Assembly (NCBI GenBank): GCA_023433655.1
Contig: JAEYUE010000243.1
Span: 1-12,639, forward strand
Reading direction: 5' to 3'
From: Pseudomonadota bacterium
GTDB lineage: Bacteria > Pseudomonadota > Alphaproteobacteria > Caulobacterales > Caulobacteraceae
Length of the DNA stretch: 12,639 nucleotides
In this document: positions 1-6,363 of the stretch, piece after piece
How the letters are laid out: each line of letters begins with the position of its first letter
Position numbering within the stretch: position 1 is the stretch's first letter
The notes under the pieces: model-generated
What the model was told of the DNA's origin: nothing
Seen by the model: the letters and a program-made list of their open reading frames with translations, nothing else
Database searches by the model: none
Made by a program: the position numbers and the translations under genes

Positions 1-2
1 CC

Positions 3-164
3 CCGGTCCCGGCCCCCGTCGTGGCCGCGCCGCAGGAGCCCGTCATCGAGATCGTTCCGGCCCAGCCGGCCGGGCCGCCCCCGACCGCAGCCGAGCGGCC
101 GCCGGCGGATCCGGACGCGCCGATCACCACCCGTCCCCAGCCGCTCGAAACGGCGGGGGACTAG
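3..164 (+). CDS. C-terminal tail of an unidentified Pro/Ala-rich protein (5' partial)
   Basis: Reading from position 3 gives 53 residues before a TAG at 162-164. The start lies outside the window. The visible part is low-complexity and rich in Pro and Ala, beginning PVPAPVVAAPQEP and ending RPQPLETAGD, with no domain or motif that identifies the protein. Such tails are usually disordered linkers or C-terminal extensions. Support for coding is the open frame, the GC-rich third positions and the stop that abuts the next convergent gene. The TAG overlaps that gene's stop within the tetranucleotide CTAG at 161-164. Confidence 0.6.
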   Translation, partial: PVPAPVVAAPQEPVIEIVPAQPAGPPPTAAERPPADPDAPITTRPQPLETAGD

Positions 165-544
165 GCGGAGCGAAGGGTCAGATAGCCGCGCTCGACCATG
201 CGGCGCAGGCCCTCATAGGCCTCGGCAAGTTCCTCATAGGCGGTCCGGGCCGAGGTCAGCCGCGCGATCTGGTCCGCCGTTGACGGCGCGCCGGACTCGC
301 TCTGGCGCAACGCCTCTGCCACCCATTTCGCCCGCGCCGTGGCGGTCAGCACGGCCAGGCGCTGGAACACCGCCGGGTCGAGACCGGGCAGGGCGGCGGC
401 GATCACCTCGCGATTGGCCACGAAGGCCGAATAATCGATCTGCTCAAGCAGGCCGCGCAGCCGCCGCTGCTCCTGCGGATCGGCGTCCTGCGGCTCGAAA
501 TGATCCCGCTGCCGACGGTAGGTGGAGGTCTGGATGGTCGACAT
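161..544 (-). CDS. Hypothetical protein, 127 aa, mostly helical
   Basis: I do not recognise the family. The protein begins MSTIQTSTYRRQRDHFEP and then looks largely alpha-helical, with Ala, Glu, Leu and Arg dominating. It has no Cys, no signal peptide and no membrane segment, so a cytoplasmic location is inferred. A charged region at residues 20-45 and the C-terminal half (about 85-120, with AYEELAEAYEGLRRM) could form helical hairpins or a short coiled coil. The start is supported by GGAG about seven bases upstream on the minus strand. The gene is divergent from the ArsR operon across about 105 bases, and its stop shares CTAG with the convergent gene on its left. It could be a regulator or adaptor, but nothing visible shows this. 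Confidence 0.65.
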   Translation of the reverse strand: MSTIQTSTYRRQRDHFEPQDADPQEQRRLRGLLEQIDYSAFVANREVIAAALPGLDPAVFQRLAVLTATARAKWVAEALRQSESGAPSTADQIARLTSARTAYEELAEAYEGLRRMVERGYLTLRSA

Positions 545-614
545 CGCGCCGCTCCGGAGGTGGTCGCCGCAAAGCCTGCGCTGCGCCGATTAACGAGGTG
601 TTGCGGAGGAGGGC

Positions 615-642
615 TTGCCGTAGCCGCCTGCGTCATGATACT
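615..642 (+). promoter_or_regulatory. Candidate promoter of the ArsR operon
   Basis: TTGCCG (615-620) and GATACT (637-642) are separated by 16 bases and resemble -35 and -10 elements of the housekeeping sigma factor, neither perfectly. Transcription would start at about 649-650, on or next to the ATG of the ArsR gene, giving a leaderless or near-leaderless mRNA. This fits the lack of a convincing ribosome binding site before that ATG. The match is imperfect in GC-rich DNA, so this is tentative. Confidence 0.35.
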
Positions 643-661
643 TAAGTGAATGCTTCAGCAT
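638..661. promoter_or_regulatory. Candidate ArsR autoregulatory operator
   Basis: This AT-rich patch overlaps the proposed -10 and the start codon of the repressor gene. It contains the palindrome ACTTAAGT (640-647) and the inverted repeat ATGCTTCAGCAT (650-661, arms ATGCT and AGCAT), which includes the start codon. Two similar half-sites, ATACTTAAG (638-646) and ATGCTTCAG (650-658), match at 7 of 9 positions and are spaced 12 bases apart, about one helical turn. ArsR-family dimers bind imperfect palindromes around the -10 of their own operon. Assigning this site to the adjacent repressor is inference. Confidence 0.35.
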
Positions 662-994
662 CAGCCGTCGCTCGATCTCGCCTTCCAGGCCCTGTCGGAT
701 CCCACCCGCCGGCGCATGGTCGAACGCCTGTCGGCTGGCCCCGCCACGGTCAGCGAACTGGCCGATCCCCTGCCCATGTCGATGTCGGCGGTGGTGCAGC
801 ATCTGAAGATTCTCGAGGCCTCCGGTCTGGTGGTCTCGGAGAAGGTCGGCCGCGTCCGCACCTGCCGCGTGCAGCCCCAGGCTCTCAGCGCCGCCGAACG
901 CTGGATCAACGACCGCCGCCGCTCGGTCGAGCGCAGCCTCGACCGCCTCGCCGCCTATCTCGACGAGACCCGCCCTGAAGAGGAGCCCCGCTGA
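650..994 (+). CDS. ArsR/SmtB-family winged-helix transcriptional repressor
   Basis: This 114-aa protein has the typical size of the family. The segment ALSDPTRRRMVERL (about residues 14-27) is the family's first helix signature. It is followed by a helix-turn-helix, about residues 33-60, with recognition helix SMSAVVQHLKILEASGLV, and by a beta-wing containing EKVGRVRTCRV. The metal-sensing CxC motif of true arsenic/metal sensors is absent; the only Cys lies in the wing. It therefore belongs to the metal-independent type often found upstream of AHSA1/SRPBCC genes, and probably dissociates from DNA on binding a small organic ligand or another signal. It is first in a five-gene operon, and its TGA overlaps the next ATG by one base (TGATG). 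No good Shine-Dalgarno precedes the ATG. Autorepression is inferred. Confidence 0.9.
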   Translation: MLQHQPSLDLAFQALSDPTRRRMVERLSAGPATVSELADPLPMSMSAVVQHLKILEASGLVVSEKVGRVRTCRVQPQALSAAERWINDRRRSVERSLDRLAAYLDETRPEEEPR

Positions 995-1488
995 TGACCG
1001 CCGCCGCCCCCGACCTGGCCCACGGAACCTTCGCCATTGAGCGCCGCTACGACGCCTCGCCGGAGCGTGTGTTCCGCGCCTATGCCGATCCCGCCGCCTT
1101 CCGCCGCTGGTTCGTCGAGGGCGAGGACTGGACCATCCACGACTGGACCTACGACTTCCGGGTCGGGGGCTACGCCGGCGGCAGCTTCCGCTTCGGCGAC
1201 GAGGGGAATGAGACCTGGTTCAACGACACCGAACACCTCGACATCGTCGAGAACCGTCGCATCATCGTCAGCTATGTCATGGGGCGCGTGACCCCGGCGG
1301 GCAAGGAACGCGCCTCGGCCTCCCTGGCCACGACGGAACTCGTCGCCGACGGCGCCGGAACGCGGCTGATCTACACCGAACAGGGCGCCTATTTCGGCGG
1401 GAACCCGCGTCAGGAAATCGCCATGCGCGAGGAGGGCTGCGGCGAGATGCTCGACAAGCTCGCCCGCGAACTGGAGGCGCATTCGTGA
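994..1488 (+). CDS. SRPBCC (AHSA1/START-like) family protein 1
   Basis: This 164-aa protein has the helix-grip fold signature of the AHSA1 branch. It shows FAIERRYDASPERVFRAYADP at the N-terminus (family pattern for the first strand and helix), an RRWF aromatic patch, and a central stretch ending GSFRFGDEG. A SLATTELVADGAGTRLIYTE strand pair and a final long helix (MREEGCGEMLDKLARELEAH) close the fold. Family members bind hydrophobic ligands in a deep cavity. The AHSA1 name comes from the Hsp90 co-chaperone, but small bacterial members like this are ligand-binding or catalytic proteins of mostly unknown function. It is cytoplasmic, with no signal peptide. GAAGAGGAG lies about seven bases before the ATG. 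The start overlaps the ArsR stop and the stop overlaps the next ATG, suggesting translational coupling. It is paralogous to the gene at 2144-2614. Confidence 0.88.
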   Translation: MTAAAPDLAHGTFAIERRYDASPERVFRAYADPAAFRRWFVEGEDWTIHDWTYDFRVGGYAGGSFRFGDEGNETWFNDTEHLDIVENRRIIVSYVMGRVTPAGKERASASLATTELVADGAGTRLIYTEQGAYFGGNPRQEIAMREEGCGEMLDKLARELEAHS

Positions 1489-2147
1489 TGGCCGGCAAGG
1501 TGCGCGTCAGTTGTTACGCCGTCTCCGTCGACGGCTTCGGGGCCGGACCTGACCAGAGCCTGCAGCATCCCCTCGGCGTCGGCGGCGAGGAGCTGCATCA
1601 CTGGTTCTACCCCACGAAGACCTTCCGCACCCTGTTCGGCGACGGCCAGGGCGAGGAAGGAACCGACAACGGCTTCGCCGAGCGCGGCATGCAGGGCATC
1701 GGGGCCTGGATCCTCGGCCGCAACATGTTCGCGCCGAGCCGGGGGCCGTGGCCGGACGACGGCTGGAAGGGCTGGTGGGGCGAGGAGCCGCCCTATCACA
1801 CGCCCGTCTTCGTCCTGACCCATCACCCGCGTCCGTCGCTCGAGATGAAGGGCGGCACGGTCTTCCATTTCGTCACCGGCGGCATCGAGGCGGCGCTGCA
1901 GCAAGCCCGCGAGGCGGCCGGCGAGCTGGACATCCGCATCGGCGGCGGGGCGGCGACCATCCGCCGGTATCTGCAGGCCGGGCTGATCGACGAGCTGCAC
2001 ATCGCCGTCTCGCCGGTCCTGCTCGGCCGCGGCGAGCCGCTGTGGGCCGGTCTCGATCTCCCGGCCCTGGGCTATGAGGTCGCCGTCTGCACCGCCGGCG
2101 AACACGCCACCCATCTGCAGATCGTGCGCCGCGGGGCCGCCCGATGA
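1488..2147 (+). CDS. RibD C-terminal / dihydrofolate reductase-fold family protein
   Basis: This 219-aa protein belongs to the RibD_C/DHFR-like oxidoreductase family. The N-terminal strand VRVSCYAVSVDGFGAGPDQS is the family's opening motif. WILGRNMF (about 75) and TPVFVLTHHPRP (about 105) follow. The NADPH-binding-type segment IRIGGGAATIRRYLQAGLIDELHIAVSPVLLGRGEPL has its Gly triplet at residues 152-154. All the expected core blocks are present, so it looks like an intact NADPH-dependent reductase of unknown substrate. A GTG at 1485 would add one residue. I chose the ATG at 1488 because it reproduces the one-base TGATG overlap of the previous junction and has GGAGG about eleven bases upstream. 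It sits between two SRPBCC paralogues, so its substrate may be a ligand they bind. That link is inference. Folate reduction itself is unlikely. Confidence 0.85.
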   Translation: MAGKVRVSCYAVSVDGFGAGPDQSLQHPLGVGGEELHHWFYPTKTFRTLFGDGQGEEGTDNGFAERGMQGIGAWILGRNMFAPSRGPWPDDGWKGWWGEEPPYHTPVFVLTHHPRPSLEMKGGTVFHFVTGGIEAALQQAREAAGELDIRIGGGAATIRRYLQAGLIDELHIAVSPVLLGRGEPLWAGLDLPALGYEVAVCTAGEHATHLQIVRRGAAR

Positions 2148-2614
2148 CGGCCGACCGCCTCTTCTTCGGCGCCTTCACGCTTGAGCGCCGCTACGACGCT
2201 ACGCCCGCCCGGGTGTTCCGCGCCTTCACCGACCGTGAGATCAAGCAGGGCTGGCTGGGCTGCGAGGAGGTGACCGCCCCGGTCATCGAACGCCTCGACT
2301 TCCGCCCCGGCGGCCGCGAGGTCAGCCGCGGCGCGGGCCCGGACGGGGCAGAACACCTTTTTGAGGGAAGCTACCTCGACATCGTCGACGGCCGCCGCTT
2401 CGTCTTCGCCTTCGTCATGCACGTGGGCGGAAAGAAGGTGTCGGCCTCGATCGCCTCCGTCGAAGTCCTCCCCGACGCCGGCGGCTCGCGCCTGGTCTTC
2501 AACGAACAGGGCGTCTACTTCGGCGAGGACGGCTGGGCCGAGCGCGAGGAGGGCACGGCCTGGGGCCTGGACCAGCTGGCCCGCTGGCTGGCGTCGCACA
2601 GGGAGGCCGGTTGA
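2144..2614 (+). CDS. SRPBCC (AHSA1/START-like) family protein 2
   Basis: This 156-aa protein is clearly paralogous to the one at 994-1488. Compare FTLERRYDATPARVFRAFTD with FAIERRYDASPERVFRAYAD, and the late motifs NEQGVYFGE and TEQGAYFGG. Both also end in a long amphipathic helix (here EEGTAWGLDQLARWLASH). It lacks the extended aromatic segment of paralogue 1 after the first helix, having GWLGCEEVTAP where paralogue 1 has RRWFVEGEDWT. The ligand pockets may therefore differ. The ATG overlaps the preceding TGA by four bases (ATGA) with no strong ribosome binding site, so translation probably depends on termination of the RibD-like gene. The ligand is unknown, and the location is cytoplasmic. 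Confidence 0.87.
   Translation: MTADRLFFGAFTLERRYDATPARVFRAFTDREIKQGWLGCEEVTAPVIERLDFRPGGREVSRGAGPDGAEHLFEGSYLDIVDGRRFVFAFVMHVGGKKVSASIASVEVLPDAGGSRLVFNEQGVYFGEDGWAEREEGTAWGLDQLARWLASHREAG
2602..2606 (+). promoter_or_regulatory. Ribosome binding site deciding the GST start
   Basis: GGAGG lies ten bases before the ATG at 2617 but only four before the alternative in-frame TTG at 2611. The ATG start also begins the protein directly at the first GST strand (MSLILWSHPYSAYGQ), so it is preferred. Confidence 0.6.
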
Positions 2615-2616
2615 CC

Positions 2617-3279
2617 ATGTCGCTGATCCTCTGGTCCCACCCCTATTCCGCCTATGGCCAGAAGGCCCTCGTCGCCCTCTACGAACTGGGCCTGCCGTTC
2701 GAGGCGAGACTGGTCGACTTCGCCGACGAGTCGGCCATGGCGGAATTCCGGGCGCTGTCGCCCTTCGCGAAGATGCCGGTTCTGATCGACAAGGCGGCGG
2801 ACCGCGCCGTCCATGAGTCCAGCATCGTCATCGAATACCTGGACCGGGCGGCCGGCGGCGGGCGGCTGATCCCCATCGATCCGGGCGTGGCGCTCGAGGC
2901 CCGCTGGGTCGACCGCATCATCGACACCTATGTCGGCGCCCCGATGAACCGGATCATCTTCCACCGGCTCGGCCGGGCAGGGCCGCCGCCGCCGGAGGCG
3001 GTCATGGCGCTGGACGCCAACGAGATCGCGACCGCCTGGGACCTGCTGGAACGCCGTCTCGGCGACGGCCGCGCCTGGGGCGCGGGCGAGGCCTTCACCC
3101 TCGCCGACTGCGCCGCGGCCCCGATCCTGACCTACGCCCGGCGGCTGGTGCCGTTCGGCGACCGTCCCCGGCTCAGGGCGTATCACGGCCGGCTGATGGA
3201 GCGGCCCTCGTTCCGCCGCGCGCTGGAGGACGCCGCGCCGTTCGGCGACCTGATGCCGGCCCCGCCGGCGGTCGACTGA
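2617..3279 (+). CDS. Glutathione S-transferase family protein
   Basis: This 220-aa protein has the normal length for a cytosolic GST. The N-terminal thioredoxin-like domain (about 1-80) begins LILWSHPYSAYGQKALVALYELGLPFE. It has the cis-proline of the glutathione site in KMPVL (Pro54) and the gamma-glutamyl contact Glu67-Ser68 in VHESSIVIEYLD. The C-terminal all-helical domain (about 90-215) contains GEAFTLADCAAAPIL, the conserved N-capping box and hydrophobic staple. Ser7 or Ser11 near the first helix could be the thiol-activating residue; I cannot tell which. Such enzymes conjugate or reductively process electrophiles with glutathione. Being last in the ArsR-SRPBCC-RibD-SRPBCC operon suggests that the operon handles a reactive small molecule. 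The gene converges on the FKBP gene with a five-base gap and no visible terminator. Confidence 0.9.
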   Translation: MSLILWSHPYSAYGQKALVALYELGLPFEARLVDFADESAMAEFRALSPFAKMPVLIDKAADRAVHESSIVIEYLDRAAGGGRLIPIDPGVALEARWVDRIIDTYVGAPMNRIIFHRLGRAGPPPPEAVMALDANEIATAWDLLERRLGDGRAWGAGEAFTLADCAAAPILTYARRLVPFGDRPRLRAYHGRLMERPSFRRALEDAAPFGDLMPAPPAVD

Positions 3280-3284
3280 GCGGA

Positions 3285-3833
3285 TCAGCCGTTGGCGGTC
3301 TCCAGCGCGGTGGTCCCGCCCGGCGTCCGCGCCACGTCCAGCAGCTTCAGCCGGAAGACCAGCACGCTGTTGGCCGGAATCTCCCCCGCCGGCTGGTCGC
3401 CATAGCCCACCTCCGGCGGGATGTAGACCAGCCACTCGTCGCCGACGGTCATATGCTGCAGGGCGTCGCGCATGCCGGGGATCAGCGATCCCTCGATGCC
3501 GTCCTCGACCGTGAACACCGCCGGCGTGCCGCGCTGGAACGAGCTGTCGAACACCGTCCCGTCGGTCAGCGAACCCTCATAGTCGACGCGCACGAGGTCG
3601 TTGCCGTCCGGCCGCTCGCCGCCCGGAGGACCGGCCTGCAGCACCTTGTACTGTACGCCCGAGGGCAGGCTGCGCACGCCGTCGGCCCTGGCGTTCGTCT
3701 GCATGAAGAAGGTCGCCGCCCGCAGGTTCGCCGCCGCCTCCGCGTCCACGCCCGGCGCCGCCTCGCGGCCGCAGCCGGCCAGCGCCCCCGCCAGCGCCAG
3801 AACCGCCGCCGCCCTAACCCATCCGTAGCGCAT
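3285..3833 (-). CDS. FKBP-type peptidyl-prolyl cis-trans isomerase, lipoprotein
   Basis: This 182-aa protein catalyses cis-trans isomerisation at proline bonds. The N-terminus MRYGWVRAAAVLALAGALAGC is a lipoprotein signal with lipobox LAGC (Cys21), which places it at the periplasmic face of a membrane. A short spacer follows, including AANLRAATFFMQTNAR, like the linker of FkpA/Mip-type enzymes, but there is no long dimerisation helix. The FKBP domain spans about residues 78-165. It contains VRVDYEGSLTDGTVFDSS (Tyr85, active-site strand), IPGMRDALQHMTVGDEW, the IPPEVGYGDQ loop and IPANSVLVFRLKLLDV, so the catalytic fold is complete. Its ATG lies inside the end of the threonine ammonia-lyase gene (20-nt overlap), preceded by GAGGCGGG, so the two are cotranscribed. 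The link to threonine breakdown is not obvious. Confidence 0.92.
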   Translation of the reverse strand: MRYGWVRAAAVLALAGALAGCGREAAPGVDAEAAANLRAATFFMQTNARADGVRSLPSGVQYKVLQAGPPGGERPDGNDLVRVDYEGSLTDGTVFDSSFQRGTPAVFTVEDGIEGSLIPGMRDALQHMTVGDEWLVYIPPEVGYGDQPAGEIPANSVLVFRLKLLDVARTPGGTTALETANG

Positions 3834-5016
3834 ATCCCGCCTCTTCCAGTTGCCGCCGGATCTCGCCGGCGTGTTGCTCGCCGCGCGTCTCGACCATGAT
3901 GTCGAACTCGGCGCCCTTGGCCGGCACGTCCAGCGCCAGCCGGTTGTGCACCACGTCGATGATGTTGCCGCCGAGCTCGCCGATGATGGCGCTCATCTTC
4001 GCCAGCATGCCGGGGCGGTCGTCGCCGATGATGCGATAGACCACCAGCCGCTTCTCGCGCACCAGTTCGCGGTTCAGGACCACGGCCAGCATCCGCGAGT
4101 CGATGTTGCCGCCGGTCAGTTCGAGGCCGACCTTCAGGCCGCGGAACTTGTCCGGATAGGCCAGCATGGCCGCGAGGCCGCCGGCCCCCGCGCCTTCGGC
4201 GACGGTCTTCTCGAGGGTGGCCAGGAAGGCGACGCCCTTTTCGAAATCCGCCTCGTCGCAGACCAGCACCTCCTCGACCAGCGGGTCCGCCAGGGCGAAG
4301 GGGATTTCGCCCACCGCCTTGATGGCGATGCCCTCGGCGATGGTCTGGCCGCCGCATTTCGGCGGCTCGCCGCGGCGGCGGGCGTTGAAGGACGGATACA
4401 TGGCCGCCTCGACGCCGAAGATGCGGATCGACGGCTTCAGCGCCTTGGCCGCGATCGCCGAGCCGGCGATCAGCCCGCCGCCGCCCACGGGGATGATCAG
4501 CACATCGAGATCCGGCGCGTCCTCGAGGAACTCCAGCCCGCAGACGCCCTGGCCGGCGACGATGCCCTCGTCGTCGAAGGCCGAGACGAAGACGAAGCCC
4601 TCCTCATCGCGCAGGCGGTGGGCCTCTTCGGTTGATCCGGAGAAGTCGGCGCCCTTGATCACCACCGTCGCGCCGTGGGCGCGGGTGCCGTCGGCCTTCA
4701 CGAAGGGGGTGCCCTCGGGCATGACGATGGTCACCGGCACGCCCAGCCGCGCGCCGTGGTAGGCGAGGGCCTGGGCGTGGTTGCCGGCGCTGGCGGCGAC
4801 CACGCCCCGACGCCGCTCCTCGGGCGACAGCTGCAGCAGCCGGTTCAGGGCGCCGCGCTCCTTGAAGCTGCCGGTGAAATGCAGGTTGTCGTACTTGATC
4901 CAGACCTCGGCCCCGGTCAGCTGCGACAGCTTGCGCGAATGGCGCACCGGCGTGCGGTCCACCTGGCCGGCGATGCGCTCCCGCGCCGCCAGAATGTCGT
5001 CAAACGTGACTGTCAT
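3814..5016 (-). CDS. ilvA: Threonine ammonia-lyase (threonine dehydratase) with C-terminal ACT domain
   Basis: This 400-aa PLP enzyme deaminates L-threonine to 2-oxobutanoate and ammonia, feeding isoleucine synthesis or threonine catabolism in the cytoplasm. The PLP lysine is Lys52 in TGSFKERGA. SAGNHAQ (76-82) is the substrate/carboxylate loop, and the Gly tetrad VGGGGLIAG (from about 178) holds the PLP phosphate. One ACT domain occupies roughly 325-400 (VVYRIIGDDRPGMLAKMSAI), so effector control is expected. The length and single ACT domain match the short catabolic-like form, not the 500-residue E. coli IlvA with its paired ACT-like domains. I chose the ATG that gives MTVTFDDILAARERIA. An ATG four codons upstream (position 5028) is also possible, with GGGGAAGG between the two. 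Longer extensions overlap the divergent gene region and have no family-like sequence. The symbol is used for function; tdcB-like naming is equally defensible. Confidence 0.92.
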   Translation of the reverse strand: MTVTFDDILAARERIAGQVDRTPVRHSRKLSQLTGAEVWIKYDNLHFTGSFKERGALNRLLQLSPEERRRGVVAASAGNHAQALAYHGARLGVPVTIVMPEGTPFVKADGTRAHGATVVIKGADFSGSTEEAHRLRDEEGFVFVSAFDDEGIVAGQGVCGLEFLEDAPDLDVLIIPVGGGGLIAGSAIAAKALKPSIRIFGVEAAMYPSFNARRRGEPPKCGGQTIAEGIAIKAVGEIPFALADPLVEEVLVCDEADFEKGVAFLATLEKTVAEGAGAGGLAAMLAYPDKFRGLKVGLELTGGNIDSRMLAVVLNRELVREKRLVVYRIIGDDRPGMLAKMSAIIGELGGNIIDVVHNRLALDVPAKGAEFDIMVETRGEQHAGEIRRQLEEAGYALRMG

Positions 5017-5061
5017 GACCTTCCCCATGCCCGGTCTGCCGCCGGGTCGCCGCGAGGTTTT

Positions 5062-5073
5062 GGACCACGGTCC
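5062..5073. repeat. Short perfect inverted repeat in the ilvA / lipoprotein divergent region
   Basis: GGACCACGGTCC has five-base arms around AC and lies 46 bases upstream of the threonine ammonia-lyase start, between two divergent genes. It could be an operator, but arms this short are frequent by chance in GC-rich DNA. The rest of the 138-base divergent gap shows no promoter that I trust. Confidence 0.25.
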
Positions 5074-5154
5074 GGGGCGTCGCAACCTTGACCTTGCCGC
5101 GGCGTTCAGCGTCTCATCCGGATGTTCGACCCGCGCCCCGACGGAGAGAGCCCC

Positions 5155-5700
5155 ATGGCCGCGCACACCATCCAACGATCGTCCCTGATTCCGCTGATCG
5201 CCGCCGTGGCGCTCGGCGGCGCCCTCGCCGCCTGCGAGACCGTGCCGATGAATCGCGGCTTCGGCCCGGGGCCGGGACCGGCGCCCGCGCGGGCCGTCTT
5301 CGACCCCGCGGACTTCGCCTGGTCGACGGCCTCCGGTCCGGCCTCGATCGACGGCCGCATCGACTATCGCCGCGACGGCCGGGTGTTCGACTGCACCGGC
5401 TCGGTCGGCCTGACCCCGGACACGCCCTACACCCGCGCCCGCTTCCGCACCCTCTACGGCTCGACCGACCGGGCCGCCGTGCCGGAATCGATCGTCCGCG
5501 CCCGCACCGTGCCGGATCCCAACGCCGACTACCGCTCCTACGTCCGGTCGACCACCTGCCGCGACGGCCGTTTCAGCTTCTCGGGCCTGCCCTCGGGCGG
5601 CTGGTTCATCATCGCTCCGGTCAGCGCCGGGGGCGACGATCGCGTCGTGCTGATGCGCTACGTCACCACCCGCAACGGGCGCGTCTCGATCACCCTGTAA
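5155..5700 (+). CDS. Putative lipoprotein of unknown function, 181 aa
   Basis: The N-terminus MAAHTIQRSSLIPLIAAVAL continues into GGALAAC, a lipoprotein signal with lipobox LAAC and lipidated Cys27. The mature part starts with a Gly/Pro linker (FGPGPGPAPA). A compact, probably beta-rich domain follows, with GRIDYRRDGRVFDCTGSVGLTPDTPYTR and a second Cys in TTCRDGRFSFSGLPSGGWFIIAPV. Two Cys in the mature domain could form a disulfide. The GRFSFSGLPSGGW pattern resembles the turn of carboxypeptidase-regulatory-like (Ig-type) domains, which would fit an envelope accessory or structural role. This is tentative. The start is fixed by GGAGAGAG about nine bases upstream; an in-frame ATG at 5122 would bury the signal peptide. 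It is followed after 57 bases by another secreted protein gene on the same strand. Confidence 0.75.
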   Translation: MAAHTIQRSSLIPLIAAVALGGALAACETVPMNRGFGPGPGPAPARAVFDPADFAWSTASGPASIDGRIDYRRDGRVFDCTGSVGLTPDTPYTRARFRTLYGSTDRAAVPESIVRARTVPDPNADYRSYVRSTTCRDGRFSFSGLPSGGWFIIAPVSAGGDDRVVLMRYVTTRNGRVSITL

Positions 5701-5757
5701 GCGTTCGCCCTCAGTCTCTCGTCAGGCCGCGTACCGGGCCGCCCTGGAGGATTAACC

Positions 5758-6363
5758 ATGCGCCGCCCGCTGTTCTTCGCCCTGATCGCCGCCGCCGGCT
5801 GCGCCCTCGCGGCCGTCCCTGCGGCGGCGCAGTCGTGGGGCCACAACAGCGGCTATGGCCACTCTCGCGGATCCTCGAACTGGGCGCCTTCGGCCTTCGA
5901 CTGGCGCAGCCAGCTGGACCGCCCGGGCGACTATCGCTGCGACGCCTTCTGGGACGCCAGCCGCAACGACTGCCACGCCCGCTGGCGCGATCAGCGCCAT
6001 CGCGTCAGCCCGCAGGCCCGCCGCGACTACCGCGCCCTGGCCGGCTACCGGGGCAACCACGGGCGCTACGGGCGCGGCTACAGCTACGGCTATGGCGACC
6101 GCTACGGCCATTCCTTCCGCCGTCGGGGCTACGGCCAGGCGCATGGCTACGGCCACGGCCACGGCTACGGCGCGCCGGCGGGCGCGGCGTATCACGGGGC
6201 CTACGGGCGGCCGGACATCGTCTATTCCGGCGGCGGCCATGTCTATGGAGCCGGCGGTCGCGATCCGGGACGGGTGCACTGGTGCGCCTCGCGCTACCGC
6301 TCCTACGACCCGAGCAGCGGCTACTACCGCGCTTACAGCGGCCACCTGGTCTTCTGCGGCTGA
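5758..6363 (+). CDS. Secreted Gly/Tyr/His-rich protein with C-terminal BA14K-like motif
   Basis: This 201-aa protein begins with a clear Sec signal peptide (MRRPLFFALIAAAGCALAA, cleavage probably after AAAQ near residue 28). Residues 55-80 carry YRCDAFWDASRNDCHARW with Cys61 and Cys72. Residues about 100-145 are a low-complexity tract of GYG and GHG units rich in Tyr and His. The C-terminus, VHWCASRYRSYDPSSGYYRA followed by a final Cys, matches the BA14K-family pattern (Cys, RYRSYDP, GYY, Cys), here Cys176 and Cys200. BA14K proteins are small secreted or envelope proteins, first described in Brucella as immunoreactive and lectin-like. This one is longer because of the inserted GYG tract. GGAGG lies seven bases upstream of the ATG. 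A weak hairpin (6371-6384, CCCGG arms, CGAA loop) follows the stop without a T run. Confidence 0.8.
   Translation: MRRPLFFALIAAAGCALAAVPAAAQSWGHNSGYGHSRGSSNWAPSAFDWRSQLDRPGDYRCDAFWDASRNDCHARWRDQRHRVSPQARRDYRALAGYRGNHGRYGRGYSYGYGDRYGHSFRRRGYGQAHGYGHGHGYGAPAGAAYHGAYGRPDIVYSGGGHVYGAGGRDPGRVHWCASRYRSYDPSSGYYRAYSGHLVFCG

Noticed and set aside
590..606. A CtrA-like box starting TTAACGAGGTG
   Set aside because: Only the first TTAA half matches. The second half is TTGC, so the TTAA-N7-TTAA consensus is not met.
3285..5016. FKBP and threonine ammonia-lyase as one fused or frameshifted gene
   Set aside because: The 20-base overlap has a proper stop, a proper start with a ribosome binding site, and a lipoprotein signal at the FKBP N-terminus. 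These are two separate proteins.
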